NCBI GenBank assembly: GCA_022360875.1 | Contig: JAKSBZ010000101.1 | Span: forward strand, 1-64,000 | Length of the DNA stretch: 64,000 nucleotides | Source of the DNA: Cytophagales bacterium | GTDB taxonomy: Bacteria > Bacteroidota > Bacteroidia > Cytophagales > Cyclobacteriaceae | Reading direction: 5' to 3' | Shown here: one piece after another, positions 53,651 through 62,993 of the stretch | Layout of the letters: each line of letters opens with the position of its first letter | How positions within the stretch are numbered: position 1 is the stretch's first letter | Position numbers and translations under genes: made by a program | Notes under the pieces: model-generated | Database searches by the model: none | The model's input: the letters and a program-made list of their open reading frames with translations, nothing else | Told to the model about the DNA's origin: nothing

Positions 53651-56600
53651 ATGAGAAGAATTATAGCACTGCTGTCCTTTCTTTTGCTTTCCCAGTTTTT
53701 ATTTGCACAGACAAGGCCCGACCCCCTTTATTCAACATACTACATCTATTCAGCTAAAAATCATTTTCTTTCAAAATCATGGGGAAGCCGTTTATGCTGG
53801 ACCCCCCCTCATTGGTATATGGAGGGTTTTTTGGGACGTCCTAGATCAGGAGATATTGCGCTTCTCGGTGAATATGACGACGTTACGCTTGAAGTCAGTA
53901 AAAAAAGAGCCTGCAAACGCATCATTATCGTTCCGCAAAAGAACAACGACCACATAAGCGGAAGAGTGCACATTAAGATAAAGAGCGGCGCCACGTTAAC
54001 AGTCTCCGAAGGCATCTGGCTTGATCCGCAGCTGCACTCGCACGAATCAAGAGTCCGCATCACCATCGAAAAAGGCGGCAAGCTCGTCACACCGACGATT
54101 ACCACCGATGGGCAACGTTCCATCGCGCTGACAGCCATTGGCACCATGGAATACAACAGCCGGCCCGGCGTCATCGACAGAGCTGAGCACCGGATTCTGG
54201 GACAAAGCTACAGTGAACTTGTCGTTCGGGGCAACAAAAACGTGCGATGGCATTTTACGGGGAGCACCACCGTATACAGAGACTTCACAATCGCGGGAAA
54301 AGACAACAACGAAAATGAAAAAACCTCCTATTCTGTACAGCCAGGGAGCACGCTTACAGTTAAAGGCAACTGGAACGACTACCGTACAGGGGTCGACAAC
54401 AACAGCGGGCATGTGGTTTTCGAGGGAAACGGGAACGAACAAATCATAAAAAACTTCTCTGCTTCCGGAAACGATGGCGAGATCCAATTCAATGACCTTA
54501 CCATAGCCAACAACATACGAATGGATCAACGCGTCCTTGTTACAAACAATGTCTCTGTCAACAGCGGCGTGAAATACATTCACAATACCTGGGCGCCGCT
54601 GGCTGTACACGGCGACTGGCTGGACCGCGGCGGCGAGCAGGTTTTTACAGGCGAATATGACCACCAAGGAGTCGCCTTTACAATGAGCCGCACTCAGGTC
54701 ATATACGGCACGCCCAAATTTCAGCGGGTGTACACTTATAAATCTTCTCCTCAGTTTGTTCCCAACTCAAAGCTGAAAATTGACAAAAACGCAAAGGTAA
54801 CCATCGTCCGCGGACTGCAATTCATTACAGAAAAAGAAAAAGAAAGCGGCACGCAGCTGGGACTGTGCTTTGTCAACAACGGAGAGCTGATTTTTGCCGG
54901 CTCCAAAGACCGGACAGCGTACCTGTATCCGATAGCAGATCCCAGCCACCTGAAAATCGAAGGAACTGGAAAGGTGCGCTTTCAGCATTTTCTCCACAGC
55001 AAAAAGCCAGGCTGGTTTCTTATGGGAAGCACCGTACAAAACATGCCCGTCAGCGCGTGGGGCAATAGCCTGTACCTGAAGCCCGCTTACCGCAGCAACA
55101 TCAATACGCATGACGAAAAAGCTTATGGCGACGATGACATGAATCCCAAGCTTCCCTGGTGGAAAGAAATGAACGATGTAAATAAAGTTTTTCCAGCCGG
55201 TCAGGGCCTCAAGCTGTACATTTGGGAAAAAAGTAAAAAACCGATAGGGCTCGACGCTAACGGTGATTTAAAATACGAAGACTGCGGTACTAACGGTCAG
55301 TTCTTTAACCACGGAGACATTGAGGTTGAAATTTCGAAAAGCGGGAAAAAAGAAAACCACGGATGGAACCTGCTCGCCAACCCCTATCCTGCGGCAATTG
55401 ATTTTGACCTTTTTCTTGAAAGCAAAGGAAGCGACAATATCGCCAACAAAAACAAAATCAACCATTCCTTTTACGTTTTCTCACAAATAAACAAAGGATT
55501 TTATGCTTACGTAGGAGCAGGAGGAGACAATCTGGGTTCTGTCGACAATTTCCCGACGGATCCCTCCGACCCCGAATACCAGAATGACAACAGCTATATT
55601 GCACCGGGACAGGGATTCTTTGTATACAAAACCCATGAGGGAAATCAGAAGGCCATTTTTAAAGAAAAGGCCAAGCCAATTGACTTAAACCAACGGAACA
55701 GCAACATCAACCTGGAAGACAGCTACAAGCCAATACAAATGCGCACCAGCGCTCCCCAAAAAAAACAGCGGCGCGGCAATGACTTTTCCGAACATCTAGC
55801 CATTGAACTAAAAAACACGGAAACCGGGATAACCGATTACTCCGTAATCCGCTTTGCCAACCAAAGCTCCCCGTATTTTCTATACGACCAGGATTTCGAA
55901 AAACTCTTTGGCGCCGAACAAAACCTGTTCAGCTGGGCAAAAGAAACAGAAAAACAGGACATCGAGCTTGCCATCAATACATTGCCTTTTCCAAAGGCTG
56001 ACTCGGTTATTCAGCTTGGTGTCGACATTCCCGCCTATAAAGGAAATTTCAAGCTGATTTTCAGAAACAAAAAGAAGTTGCGTGACTACCGGAAAATTGC
56101 GCTTTATGACAAACTTCTAAAAATCGAGCAAGACATTTTTGCCAAAAACGTCTACAGTTTTGAAGTCACCCCAAAAACATACAACGAAAACCGCTTCGAA
56201 CTCCGGCTTTCGCTGCATCCTCACCTGGAAGATCTCACAGTTCAAATGCCTGAATCCATCGAAGCACTGGAGCAGGAAAGCATTCACATTCCGGTATATG
56301 CCGGAGCGCAGATATCCGCAAACAAGTTCAAGCTTTCTTTTTCTTTAAAAGAAAGTCCATGGAAAAATCCTGAACTGAACACCGGAGAGCTGACCGGGTG
56401 CAAGCTTGTGGAAAAAAATGACACGGTTTGGATTGAATGGAGCAGCAGGGATAATCTCTTGCTTGACAAAGACAAAAAGCTGTTTGAATTGGTTCTGGCT
56501 CCCAAAAAACAAGGAATTTATAAAACAGCGTTTCGTTTTTTGCAAGGCAGCTTTGCTCAAAAAACTGAATCCGGAAATGAAAAATGCGGTGAGCTGTTGT

Positions 56601-57796
56601 CCGAGTCAACCCAAATCACGACGCTTCCCGTATCGAAAATAGAGACGAAAGCCTATTCCGTGAATCTTAAACGGCTGGACTCACTGAATTGGCAAATCCA
56701 AAGCGGGAACAAAAAATGGTCAAAAAAAGGGGCTGGAATGTCGCTGAAACTTCCCGCCTGCCCGAAAGTCATCAGCAAGGTATCGAAAAGCAGCTCAACG
56801 CACCTAACAATCGCCGACTTCCTGAGGCTGTCGCAGCACCTGAACAAACAGACTCAGCTAAATACCTGGAGCTTTTTGGCCGCTGATGCAGACAATAACC
56901 AGAAAGTAGACAGTGCCGACTTAAAGTTGATACAGGATCAAATATTCAACCGGTCCGTTCGAACTGATGGCTGGTTCTTTTTTCCTGAAAACCAAGCCGA
57001 CAGCATCCAGTCCCCCTGGGATCTTCAGCAGACAGACACGTTGCTGGTCGATTCCAAATCGCACACAGTCACGTTTCTTGGGGTCGAAAAAGGCAAATTG
57101 ACGGCACTGCAGCCCTATGCTGCCAAAGAAACCGAAAAATGGACGCCTCTTACATTCGGGAAGGCAATCCACACCAACGATACGCTTGAGGTGCCGTTGA
57201 TTTATCCGTTGGAATCCTCAGCCAAAGGCTTCCAGCTAGCAATCCAAAATTCTTTTTCTTCCATTTCCGAAATCAAAAGGCATCCCGGCATCGAACTCTT
57301 CGAGAGCAAAAAGGATAGCGATATTAGTGAACTGCTGGTCTTAGGCAAAGAAAAAATCATTGCAAAAGGAGACACGCTCGCCTGGTTTCGGATTACAGAT
57401 TTTGACTCGAAAGAAATCAGCATGGAAATCCTGGAAAACCACAGCCTCAAAGGATTAATTGTCAGCGGTCAAGACTCATTAATTCAAGTTCAGAAAAAAA
57501 CGCTAAAAATTACCGTACCAGACCAGTTGCTTAAGATCAATACTGCTGACAAATCCGCGGTTCTGTTTCCCAGCCCGTTCAAAAACATCCTGCGGGCAAG
57601 CATTAAAGATAAAGTAAAAACCGTACGACTGGAGCTGCACGATCTGCGAGGCAAAAAAATGTACGCAAAGACAAGCACTTGCGGCAATGGTCTGTCAGAA
57701 CATTGCTGGGATGTCAGCGCTCTTGCGCCTGGCTATTATACATATACCATCAGCTTCAACGCAAAATCTGTCAGCGGAAAAATCTTAAAAAAATGA
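53651..57796 (+). CDS. Large T9SS-secreted surface protein with cohesin/dockerin-like parts
   Basis: A 1381-residue protein with a Sec signal peptide (MRRIIALLSFLLLSQFLFA). The first 550 residues are beta-rich. Around 570-675 is the T9SS-protein stretch WNLLANPYPAAIDFD and YIAPGQGFFVYKTHEG. Around 855-980 is a beta-sandwich region like cohesin domains, then near 1076-1100 a dockerin-like EF-hand loop ADADNNQKVDSADLKLIQ, then another beta-rich region (about 1130-1290). The last 75 residues are a type A T9SS sorting tail (LFPSPFKNIL, LHDLRGKKMY, LAPGYYTYTI, GKILKK). ATG at 53651 opens the signal peptide. Its stop overlaps the next gene (ATGA). No enzyme domain was recognised. Confidence 0.88.
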   Translation: MRRIIALLSFLLLSQFLFAQTRPDPLYSTYYIYSAKNHFLSKSWGSRLCWTPPHWYMEGFLGRPRSGDIALLGEYDDVTLEVSKKRACKRIIIVPQKNNDHISGRVHIKIKSGATLTVSEGIWLDPQLHSHESRVRITIEKGGKLVTPTITTDGQRSIALTAIGTMEYNSRPGVIDRAEHRILGQSYSELVVRGNKNVRWHFTGSTTVYRDFTIAGKDNNENEKTSYSVQPGSTLTVKGNWNDYRTGVDNNSGHVVFEGNGNEQIIKNFSASGNDGEIQFNDLTIANNIRMDQRVLVTNNVSVNSGVKYIHNTWAPLAVHGDWLDRGGEQVFTGEYDHQGVAFTMSRTQVIYGTPKFQRVYTYKSSPQFVPNSKLKIDKNAKVTIVRGLQFITEKEKESGTQLGLCFVNNGELIFAGSKDRTAYLYPIADPSHLKIEGTGKVRFQHFLHSKKPGWFLMGSTVQNMPVSAWGNSLYLKPAYRSNINTHDEKAYGDDDMNPKLPWWKEMNDVNKVFPAGQGLKLYIWEKSKKPIGLDANGDLKYEDCGTNGQFFNHGDIEVEISKSGKKENHGWNLLANPYPAAIDFDLFLESKGSDNIANKNKINHSFYVFSQINKGFYAYVGAGGDNLGSVDNFPTDPSDPEYQNDNSYIAPGQGFFVYKTHEGNQKAIFKEKAKPIDLNQRNSNINLEDSYKPIQMRTSAPQKKQRRGNDFSEHLAIELKNTETGITDYSVIRFANQSSPYFLYDQDFEKLFGAEQNLFSWAKETEKQDIELAINTLPFPKADSVIQLGVDIPAYKGNFKLIFRNKKKLRDYRKIALYDKLLKIEQDIFAKNVYSFEVTPKTYNENRFELRLSLHPHLEDLTVQMPESIEALEQESIHIPVYAGAQISANKFKLSFSLKESPWKNPELNTGELTGCKLVEKNDTVWIEWSSRDNLLLDKDKKLFELVLAPKKQGIYKTAFRFLQGSFAQKTESGNEKCGELLSESTQITTLPVSKIETKAYSVNLKRLDSLNWQIQSGNKKWSKKGAGMSLKLPACPKVISKVSKSSSTHLTIADFLRLSQHLNKQTQLNTWSFLAADADNNQKVDSADLKLIQDQIFNRSVRTDGWFFFPENQADSIQSPWDLQQTDTLLVDSKSHTVTFLGVEKGKLTALQPYAAKETEKWTPLTFGKAIHTNDTLEVPLIYPLESSAKGFQLAIQNSFSSISEIKRHPGIELFESKKDSDISELLVLGKEKIIAKGDTLAWFRITDFDSKEISMEILENHSLKGLIVSGQDSLIQVQKKTLKITVPDQLLKINTADKSAVLFPSPFKNILRASIKDKVKTVRLELHDLRGKKMYAKTSTCGNGLSEHCWDVSALAPGYYTYTISFNAKSVSGKILKK

Positions 57797-58059
57797 ATAA
57801 TAAGCTGTTTACCACTTTTTTAATATTCCTGTTTTTCGGCCTTCCGCCTCTTTCTGCACAACCCCGGCGGTCAGATTTTACTCCCCGAGGTTACACTGTA
57901 GACATAAACGCCCGCAGCAGGCGACGACCGCCTCCTTTAGGCGTAACACCGCCTGAAACCATTCCGATTGACGGCGGAATTTCACTGTTGCTATTAGGCG
58001 GAATCGGCATGGGAAGCTGCGCTTTTTTTAACAACAGCAAACACAACAGCAAAGCCTGA
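57793..58059 (+). CDS. Small secreted protein with PID-CTERM-like sorting tail
   Basis: An 88-residue protein: signal peptide (1-23), a short Arg/Pro-rich middle, and a tail TIPIDGGISLLLLGGIGMGS ending in a few polar residues. The Pro-Ile-Asp-Gly-Gly followed by a hydrophobic segment is the pattern of the PID-CTERM sorting signal of Bacteroidota. Its ATG overlaps the stop of the T9SS protein gene (ATGA), so the two are translated together. The mature peptide would be only about 35-40 residues. ATG at 57793 is set by this overlap. Confidence 0.7.
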   Translation: MNNKLFTTFLIFLFFGLPPLSAQPRRSDFTPRGYTVDINARSRRRPPPLGVTPPETIPIDGGISLLLLGGIGMGSCAFFNNSKHNSKA

Positions 58060-58080
58060 AACCCTCTGTGTTATATCAAG

Positions 58081-58114
58081 AAGCCCGCATCATTTAAGTA
58101 AATGGTGCGGGCTT
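58081..58114 (+). terminator. Hairpin ending the T9SS/PID-CTERM operon
   Basis: A 16-bp stem with one G-T wobble, starting AAGCCCGCAT (58081) and ending GTGCGGGCTT (58114), loop of only two bases; no clean T-run follows, so transcription stop is likely but not certain. Confidence 0.65.
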
Positions 58115-58312
58115 GTTCAAACAAAACTTCAATCCTGCAGCTTTTCCGATCCGGCCAAGCCTTCCCGCAAACCATCTTCTTTCCAAGCAAACCGCTTGCT
58201 ATGCAATAGCAAAACCTGAACTTCTTACTCAAACATATACAATGTCTGCTCAGCCTTTCATTTTTTATCCTAAATCGCGTTATTCCACTAAACTTAATAA
58301 AGGTTCCTTTAT

Positions 58313-59713
58313 ATGCGCTTAACTCCCTCGCAAATCATTTTCAGGGCTATTGTTATTGCCCTTCTTCCGCTGGCGTTTTATTACACTGTTGAGCACGGCC
58401 AAATGTGGATAACCAGCTCGCTGCTTCTCGGACTGTGGATCTTTTCTATATACTCGATGATCGATATTGTAAAAAAACAAAACAAAGAGCTGCACGCTTT
58501 TCTGGACGCATTCGAAAAGGACGACAGTATGATGCGTTTTACAGAAGATCTAAACAGTTCAAAGGGTCTGAACGCCCGCTTCAATAAGATCATTGAACGC
58601 TACAGCGAGGTGAAAGCCGACAAAGAAAAGGATACAGTGTTTTTCAGCTCCTGTCTGAGCAACATACCGATAGGCGTGCTCGCTTTCAATCAGCACGGAA
58701 CCGTCGATTTCTGCAACCAGTCGCTGCTGGATCTCCTGGATCTAAAAGCAATTACAAATGTGCGCTTTCTGAACCAGACCAGAGAAGGACTAAGCAAACA
58801 GCTGCTAAACATACCAGCCAATCAGAGCCAGCTGATTTCTGTTGACAGAAAACTGGAAAAGCTGCAGCTGCTGGTGCGCTGTGCCAAATTCAAACAGGGT
58901 AAGCAAACCACGCATCTGCTTACGTTTCAGAATATCCAGCAGGAAATCAATCAGGGGGAAATGGAAGCGTGGAGCAAGCTGATTCGTGTGCTTACTCACG
59001 AGATTATCAATTCGATCAGTCCCATAAAGATTCTGACCAACAGCCTGACGGGCATGCTGGAAAAAAACGGCCAGACGCTGACAAAAGAACAAGTCGCCCA
59101 GGAAGACCTGGATGAAACAGTGACGGGGCTAAAAGCCATCAACAAAAGGGTTCAGGGACTCGGAAAATTTGTGGACAATTACCGCAAGCTGGCAAAGATC
59201 CCGGAACCCCAGCTGGAAGTCGTCTCACTGAAAAAACTCCTGCGCCACATTACTGTGCTGATTCAGCCGGACATGAAAATGCTGGAAGTGGATTTCCGCA
59301 CCCCCTACATTAATCCGGATATACTCCTTCTTGCCGAAGAAAAACTCATTGAACAAGTGCTTATCAATCTGCTGCGAAATGCCGTGCACGCCGCAGCCGA
59401 CCAAGAGCACCCGCGTATCGACCTGGAAGCCGGCCGCCAAACAAACAGAGTGTTCATACGGATCACCGACAACGGCGAGGGCATAGCCGAAGACATCATT
59501 GAAAACATTTTTATTCCGTTTTTCACAACCAAGCAGGAAGGTTCCGGAATCGGCTTGAGTCTTTCGAGGCAAATCATGCGCAAGCACAAAGGAGATCTGA
59601 CTGCCGAAAGCACACTCGGCCACGGCGCATCCTTCACCATGCAGTTTCCGTATCACTCAAACCTGACTTCTTCCACTTTTTCAAAGCCTTCATACGAAGA
59701 CACCAGCACCTGA
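58313..59713 (+). CDS. Sensor histidine kinase
   Basis: A 466-residue sensor kinase. Two membrane segments at the N-terminus (about 8-26 and 32-52), a PAS-like region (about 108-160, IPIGVLAFNQHGTVDFCNQ), then HisKA with LIRVLTHEIINSISP (phospho-His229) and a HATPase domain: N-box LLRNAVHAA, G1 ITDNGEGIA, FIPFFTTK, and GSGIGLSLSR. It most likely phosphorylates the response regulator at 51931. Its last 61 bases overlap the 3' end of the HlyD gene on the other strand. Confidence 0.93.
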   Translation: MRLTPSQIIFRAIVIALLPLAFYYTVEHGQMWITSSLLLGLWIFSIYSMIDIVKKQNKELHAFLDAFEKDDSMMRFTEDLNSSKGLNARFNKIIERYSEVKADKEKDTVFFSSCLSNIPIGVLAFNQHGTVDFCNQSLLDLLDLKAITNVRFLNQTREGLSKQLLNIPANQSQLISVDRKLEKLQLLVRCAKFKQGKQTTHLLTFQNIQQEINQGEMEAWSKLIRVLTHEIINSISPIKILTNSLTGMLEKNGQTLTKEQVAQEDLDETVTGLKAINKRVQGLGKFVDNYRKLAKIPEPQLEVVSLKKLLRHITVLIQPDMKMLEVDFRTPYINPDILLLAEEKLIEQVLINLLRNAVHAAADQEHPRIDLEAGRQTNRVFIRITDNGEGIAEDIIENIFIPFFTTKQEGSGIGLSLSRQIMRKHKGDLTAESTLGHGASFTMQFPYHSNLTSSTFSKPSYEDTST

Positions 59714-60903
59714 TCATCCGGACTGAGCCCTTCAATAACTTCATAATACATGCTGTTTTCCCTGCCTAAGCGAATCTCACGCTTATGTGCTTTGCCGGTG
59801 GCCGGATCCAGCACAAATACCCAGCGGCCTCCCGTGGCATTGAAAAACGAACCTTTCGGCAACAGCACTGACTGCATCGGCTCGCCCAGCTCCAGCCGCA
59901 CCCGGGCCGTCTGCCCCACTTGAACCTTCGCCGGAGATTTTCCGATAAAATCCATGTCCGCGTAGAACTTTCCGTCCTTAACTTCTGAATAAATCTTTCT
60001 CAGGCGTCCTTCATAGGTAGAGTCAGCATAATATACCTCCGTACGCAAGCCTTTGCTCACCTTGGGAATATAATGCTCGTCAATTCCGAGGCGCAATTTG
60101 TAATTGTCAAGGTTATTCACCTTTCCGATCCGCGTGCCGTAATTAATCACCTGTCCTTCCTCCAGTTCCAATGAAGCCAACTCACCGTCCACCGGCGCTT
60201 TTATCACCAGGTTATCCAAGCGCTTTCGGACAAAAGCCAAATTTTCCCGCATATTTTGAGCTGACTTCTGCATGTCTGCAAGCTGAGTAAGCTTAAATAC
60301 CGAATCGCGTCTGAAATGCGCTTGTTTCAGCTCGAACTCATTTTTTGTTTGCTGATAAACCTCCTGCTGTTTCAAGTGCTCCTCCTCGGAAATAAAACCA
60401 TCTTTTATCAGTACAAGACTCCTCTTCAGTTTCCGCTCTTCTTCCCTCAGCTTAAAATGCAGGCTCAGAAGGTTTTGCCGCTGGTTCAGCTGGTTGAACT
60501 CCATGTTCAATTTAGAAGAACGGAGGTCATTAAGCGTTCTCGCGACTGACGCTTCATTATTGGAAATTTCCAGCAACAGCTGCTCATTGGTCAGGCGCAC
60601 AAGAGACTGGCCTTTTTTCACTATCGTTCCTTCCTCAACCAGAATCTCGGATACCCTGCCGCCCTCCACCACATCCAGAAACACCGTCTTGCGCGGTTCA
60701 ATCGTCCCGCGGACGGGAATGAAATCCTGAAACTCGCCTTTTTTCACCACAACCAGTCTTGAATGCGCTTTCTTAAGCGTATAGCTCTTTGTTACTTCTC
60801 CAAAAACCAGCCAGTACCCCAGCAGAACCGCCAATACGCTTCCTGCTGACAGCGCTTTCCAATGCTTTTGATAAAACGGCTTTTTAGGAATCTTCTTATC
60901 CAT
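59653..60903 (-). CDS. HlyD-family efflux periplasmic adaptor
   Basis: A 416-residue membrane-fusion/adaptor protein. One N-terminal membrane segment (about 16-36), a lipoyl-type half-motif around 55-90, a coiled-coil hairpin (about 105-215) and a beta-barrel/lipoyl return with VVIKAPVDGEL-like NLVIKAPVDGELASLELEEGQVI in outline. Such adaptors link an inner-membrane ABC or RND pump to the outer membrane, but no pump gene is adjacent: maf lies divergently upstream. Its 3' end overlaps the histidine kinase gene by 61 bases. Confidence 0.92.
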   Translation of the reverse strand: MDKKIPKKPFYQKHWKALSAGSVLAVLLGYWLVFGEVTKSYTLKKAHSRLVVVKKGEFQDFIPVRGTIEPRKTVFLDVVEGGRVSEILVEEGTIVKKGQSLVRLTNEQLLLEISNNEASVARTLNDLRSSKLNMEFNQLNQRQNLLSLHFKLREEERKLKRSLVLIKDGFISEEEHLKQQEVYQQTKNEFELKQAHFRRDSVFKLTQLADMQKSAQNMRENLAFVRKRLDNLVIKAPVDGELASLELEEGQVINYGTRIGKVNNLDNYKLRLGIDEHYIPKVSKGLRTEVYYADSTYEGRLRKIYSEVKDGKFYADMDFIGKSPAKVQVGQTARVRLELGEPMQSVLLPKGSFFNATGGRWVFVLDPATGKAHKREIRLGRENSMYYEVIEGLSPDDQVLVSSYEGFEKVEEVRFE

Positions 60904-61067
60904 AGTTTCTTATTTTAATTCATCTACAATATCAGTCTTGAAGCCGCACAAAAAAACACCCAAAAGGGAACCTGCTAAGTTTCAGTACATTACAAAAAAA
61001 GCTATTTTTCCAGTGTTGGAAATCCCCACAACAATGTCGTATTTTCGCAGTCGCACACTTTAATACG

Positions 61068-61646
61068 ATGAATACTGCAGCCATGAAAAAGAAAATTATA
61101 CTGGCCTCTCAGTCGCCAAGACGCAAAGAACTGCTCGAAAAAGCAGGGTTCGAATTCACCGCTGTTTCACTGGACGCAGACGAATCCTACCCGGACAACC
61201 TGCCAGCCAAAGAGGTCGCCGAGTTTCTGGCCCGGAAAAAAGCTGACGCTCGAGGCGCTGTCCAGCCGGACGAAATTATTGTCACTTCCGACACAGTGGT
61301 GCTTGCCAACGGCCGGATACTGGGAAAACCGGAAAACAAAACCGAAGCCTATGAAATGCTTGCCTCAATGTCAGGCAAAAGCCACGAAGTGGTCAGCGGG
61401 GTTTGCCTCAAAACCAACGATGCGGTTACTTCCTTTTCCGCTTCCACGCGCGTGTTTTTCAAAAAACTTACGGATGAGGAAATCAATTATTACATTGACA
61501 CTTACCGCCCTTACGACAAGGCTGGCGCTTACGGCATACAGGAGTGGATTGGCATGATCGGCATCGAAAAAATTGAGGGGTCATTTTACAACGTGATGGG
61601 ACTGCCGGTTGACAGAGTATATACTGAACTGAAAAAACTGCTTTAG
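61068..61646 (+). CDS. maf: Maf-family nucleotide pyrophosphatase
   Basis: A 192-residue Maf/YhdE-type nucleoside triphosphate pyrophosphatase that removes non-canonical nucleotides such as dTTP/UTP analogues. The N-terminal ILASQSPRRKELL and ITSDTVV-like IVTSDTVVLANGRILGKP motifs are present, and YDKAGAYGIQ. Alternative start ATG at 61083 (MKKKIILASQS). Divergent from the HlyD gene; converges with trmN6. Confidence 0.93.
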   Translation: MNTAAMKKKIILASQSPRRKELLEKAGFEFTAVSLDADESYPDNLPAKEVAEFLARKKADARGAVQPDEIIVTSDTVVLANGRILGKPENKTEAYEMLASMSGKSHEVVSGVCLKTNDAVTSFSASTRVFFKKLTDEEINYYIDTYRPYDKAGAYGIQEWIGMIGIEKIEGSFYNVMGLPVDRVYTELKKLL

Positions 61647-61695
61647 ACGGGAAAAGCGAGCTTTTTCAAAGATTTGCGGAAAACACAACGGCTTC

Positions 61696-62418
61696 TTATA
61701 AATACAAATAAAAAGGCCGCAAAAGTGATTCAAACTGCTGTGTATACACGCCTGTTTCCTGATACACGGCAAGCTCTTCCTCTTCCCGCTTTTCGCTCCT
61801 CTGTTTGCCGTAAGCTACTATTTCCCGAATCACTTTCCCTCCGTCTTTGCTCCTCACGCTCAGTTTTTTCTGCACAAACAGATCAAAAGAGTGTGCCGCA
61901 AAACGGAATTCCGCACTCTGCCTTTGAGGAAGCAACACGAAAAAAAGCCCGTCATCGCTTAAGAGCAGGGAAGCGCTGCGGGCCAAATCCTGAAAAGAAA
62001 GCGCATCGGTATGAAACGCCTGGCTGCGCTTTTTGTCCTGGGCCTTGTTGTGGTCGGGATAAAACGGCGGATTGGAAATAATCAATTCGAATTTCTCTTC
62101 GGAAGAACAAGCAAAATCCTGTATCGGAGCGCAATGCGCACTCACGCGGTCTTTCCAAGGGCTTCTGCTCACGTTTTCTTCCAGCTGCGAAAAGGCGCTT
62201 TCATCCAGCTCCACAGACGCAACCGCAGCCTCCGGGTGCGTTTGCGCCATCATAAGGCTCAACAGTCCCGATCCCGCACCGATATCCAGAATGCTTCGGG
62301 CGCCCTCTTTGCGGGTGTACGCGCCCAGTATGCATGCGTCGGTAGACACTTTCATACCGCACCGGTCATGGTAAACCTTGAACTGCTTAAACTCAAAATA
62401 AGGATTGGCCATACTCAT
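61696..62418 (-). CDS. trmN6: tRNA1(Val) adenine(37)-N6-methyltransferase (TrmN6-like)
   Basis: A 240-residue SAM-dependent methyltransferase. The SAM site is ILDIGAGSGLLSLMMAQ and the adenine-N6 methylation motif NPPF is in ISNPPFYPD. Length and the N-terminal FKQFKVYHDRCGMKVSTDACILGAY in outline fit the TrmN6 (YfiC) family, which modifies A37 of tRNA1(Val). It starts upstream of the rnhA terminator; the ATG at 62412 is an alternative start. Converges with maf. Confidence 0.9.
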   Translation of the reverse strand: MSMANPYFEFKQFKVYHDRCGMKVSTDACILGAYTRKEGARSILDIGAGSGLLSLMMAQTHPEAAVASVELDESAFSQLEENVSRSPWKDRVSAHCAPIQDFACSSEEKFELIISNPPFYPDHNKAQDKKRSQAFHTDALSFQDLARSASLLLSDDGLFFVLLPQRQSAEFRFAAHSFDLFVQKKLSVRSKDGGKVIREIVAYGKQRSEKREEEELAVYQETGVYTQQFESLLRPFYLYL

Positions 62419-62428
62419 TCTTCAACAC

Positions 62429-62475
62429 AAACCCTCCTGGAAAAAAAGCGCTTGGCCAATTTCCCAGGAGGGTTT
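62429..62475 (-). terminator. Terminator of the marC-rnhA transcript
   Basis: Perfect 12-bp stem AAACCCTCCTGG (62429-62440) with CCAGGAGGGTTT (62464-62475), loop of 23, between rnhA and trmN6, both minus strand. Confidence 0.8.
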
Positions 62476-62504
62476 AATCACTATACTTCTTCAAAAACTT
62501 TATA

Positions 62505-62993
62505 CTAATACAATGCGCCCGCTTTTGCCGCCTGCTCATAGCCGGTGTCAGGCTGCAAGTTAGGCTTTTTGTAACTGGCAACCGCCAGCTCGTCGCACCG
62601 TTCATTCTCCGGGTTGCCCGCGTGGCCCTTCACCCAGTGGAAATGAACCGAATGCTTTCTGTATGCCGGAATAAAACGCATCCAAAGATCCGGGTTTTTC
62701 TTTCCCTTAAAACCCTTTTTCTGCCAATTCCACAGCCAACCCTTCATTACAGCATCGACTACATATTTCGAGTCGGAATAGATGTGAATCACCAATCCCT
62801 CTTCTTTCATCGCCTCAAGCGCCTTAATCACCGCCAGCAGCTCCATTCGGTTGTTGGTCGTGTTGCGGAACCCTTCCGCGAGCTCTTTCCTATATCCTTT
62901 GTACAGCAGCACAACGCCGTAGCCTCCCGGTCCCGGGTTGCCGCTAGCCGCGCCGTCGGTGTACACAATAACCTCTTTTTTAGAAATGGACAT
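62505..62993 (-). CDS. rnhA: Ribonuclease HI
   Basis: A 162-residue RNase HI, cleaving RNA in RNA-DNA hybrids. The catalytic residues are visible: Asp in YTDGAASGNPGPGG, Glu in NNRMELLAVIKAL, Asp in YSDSKYV, His in HWVKGHAG and Asp in ERCDELA. Length is normal. Its start overlaps the 3' end of the marC gene by 14 bases. Confidence 0.97.
   Translation of the reverse strand: MSISKKEVIVYTDGAASGNPGPGGYGVVLLYKGYRKELAEGFRNTTNNRMELLAVIKALEAMKEEGLVIHIYSDSKYVVDAVMKGWLWNWQKKGFKGKKNPDLWMRFIPAYRKHSVHFHWVKGHAGNPENERCDELAVASYKKPNLQPDTGYEQAAKAGALY

Noticed and set aside
58113-58322. 69-codon frame before the histidine kinase
   Set aside because: Starts inside the terminator hairpin and has no recognisable features.
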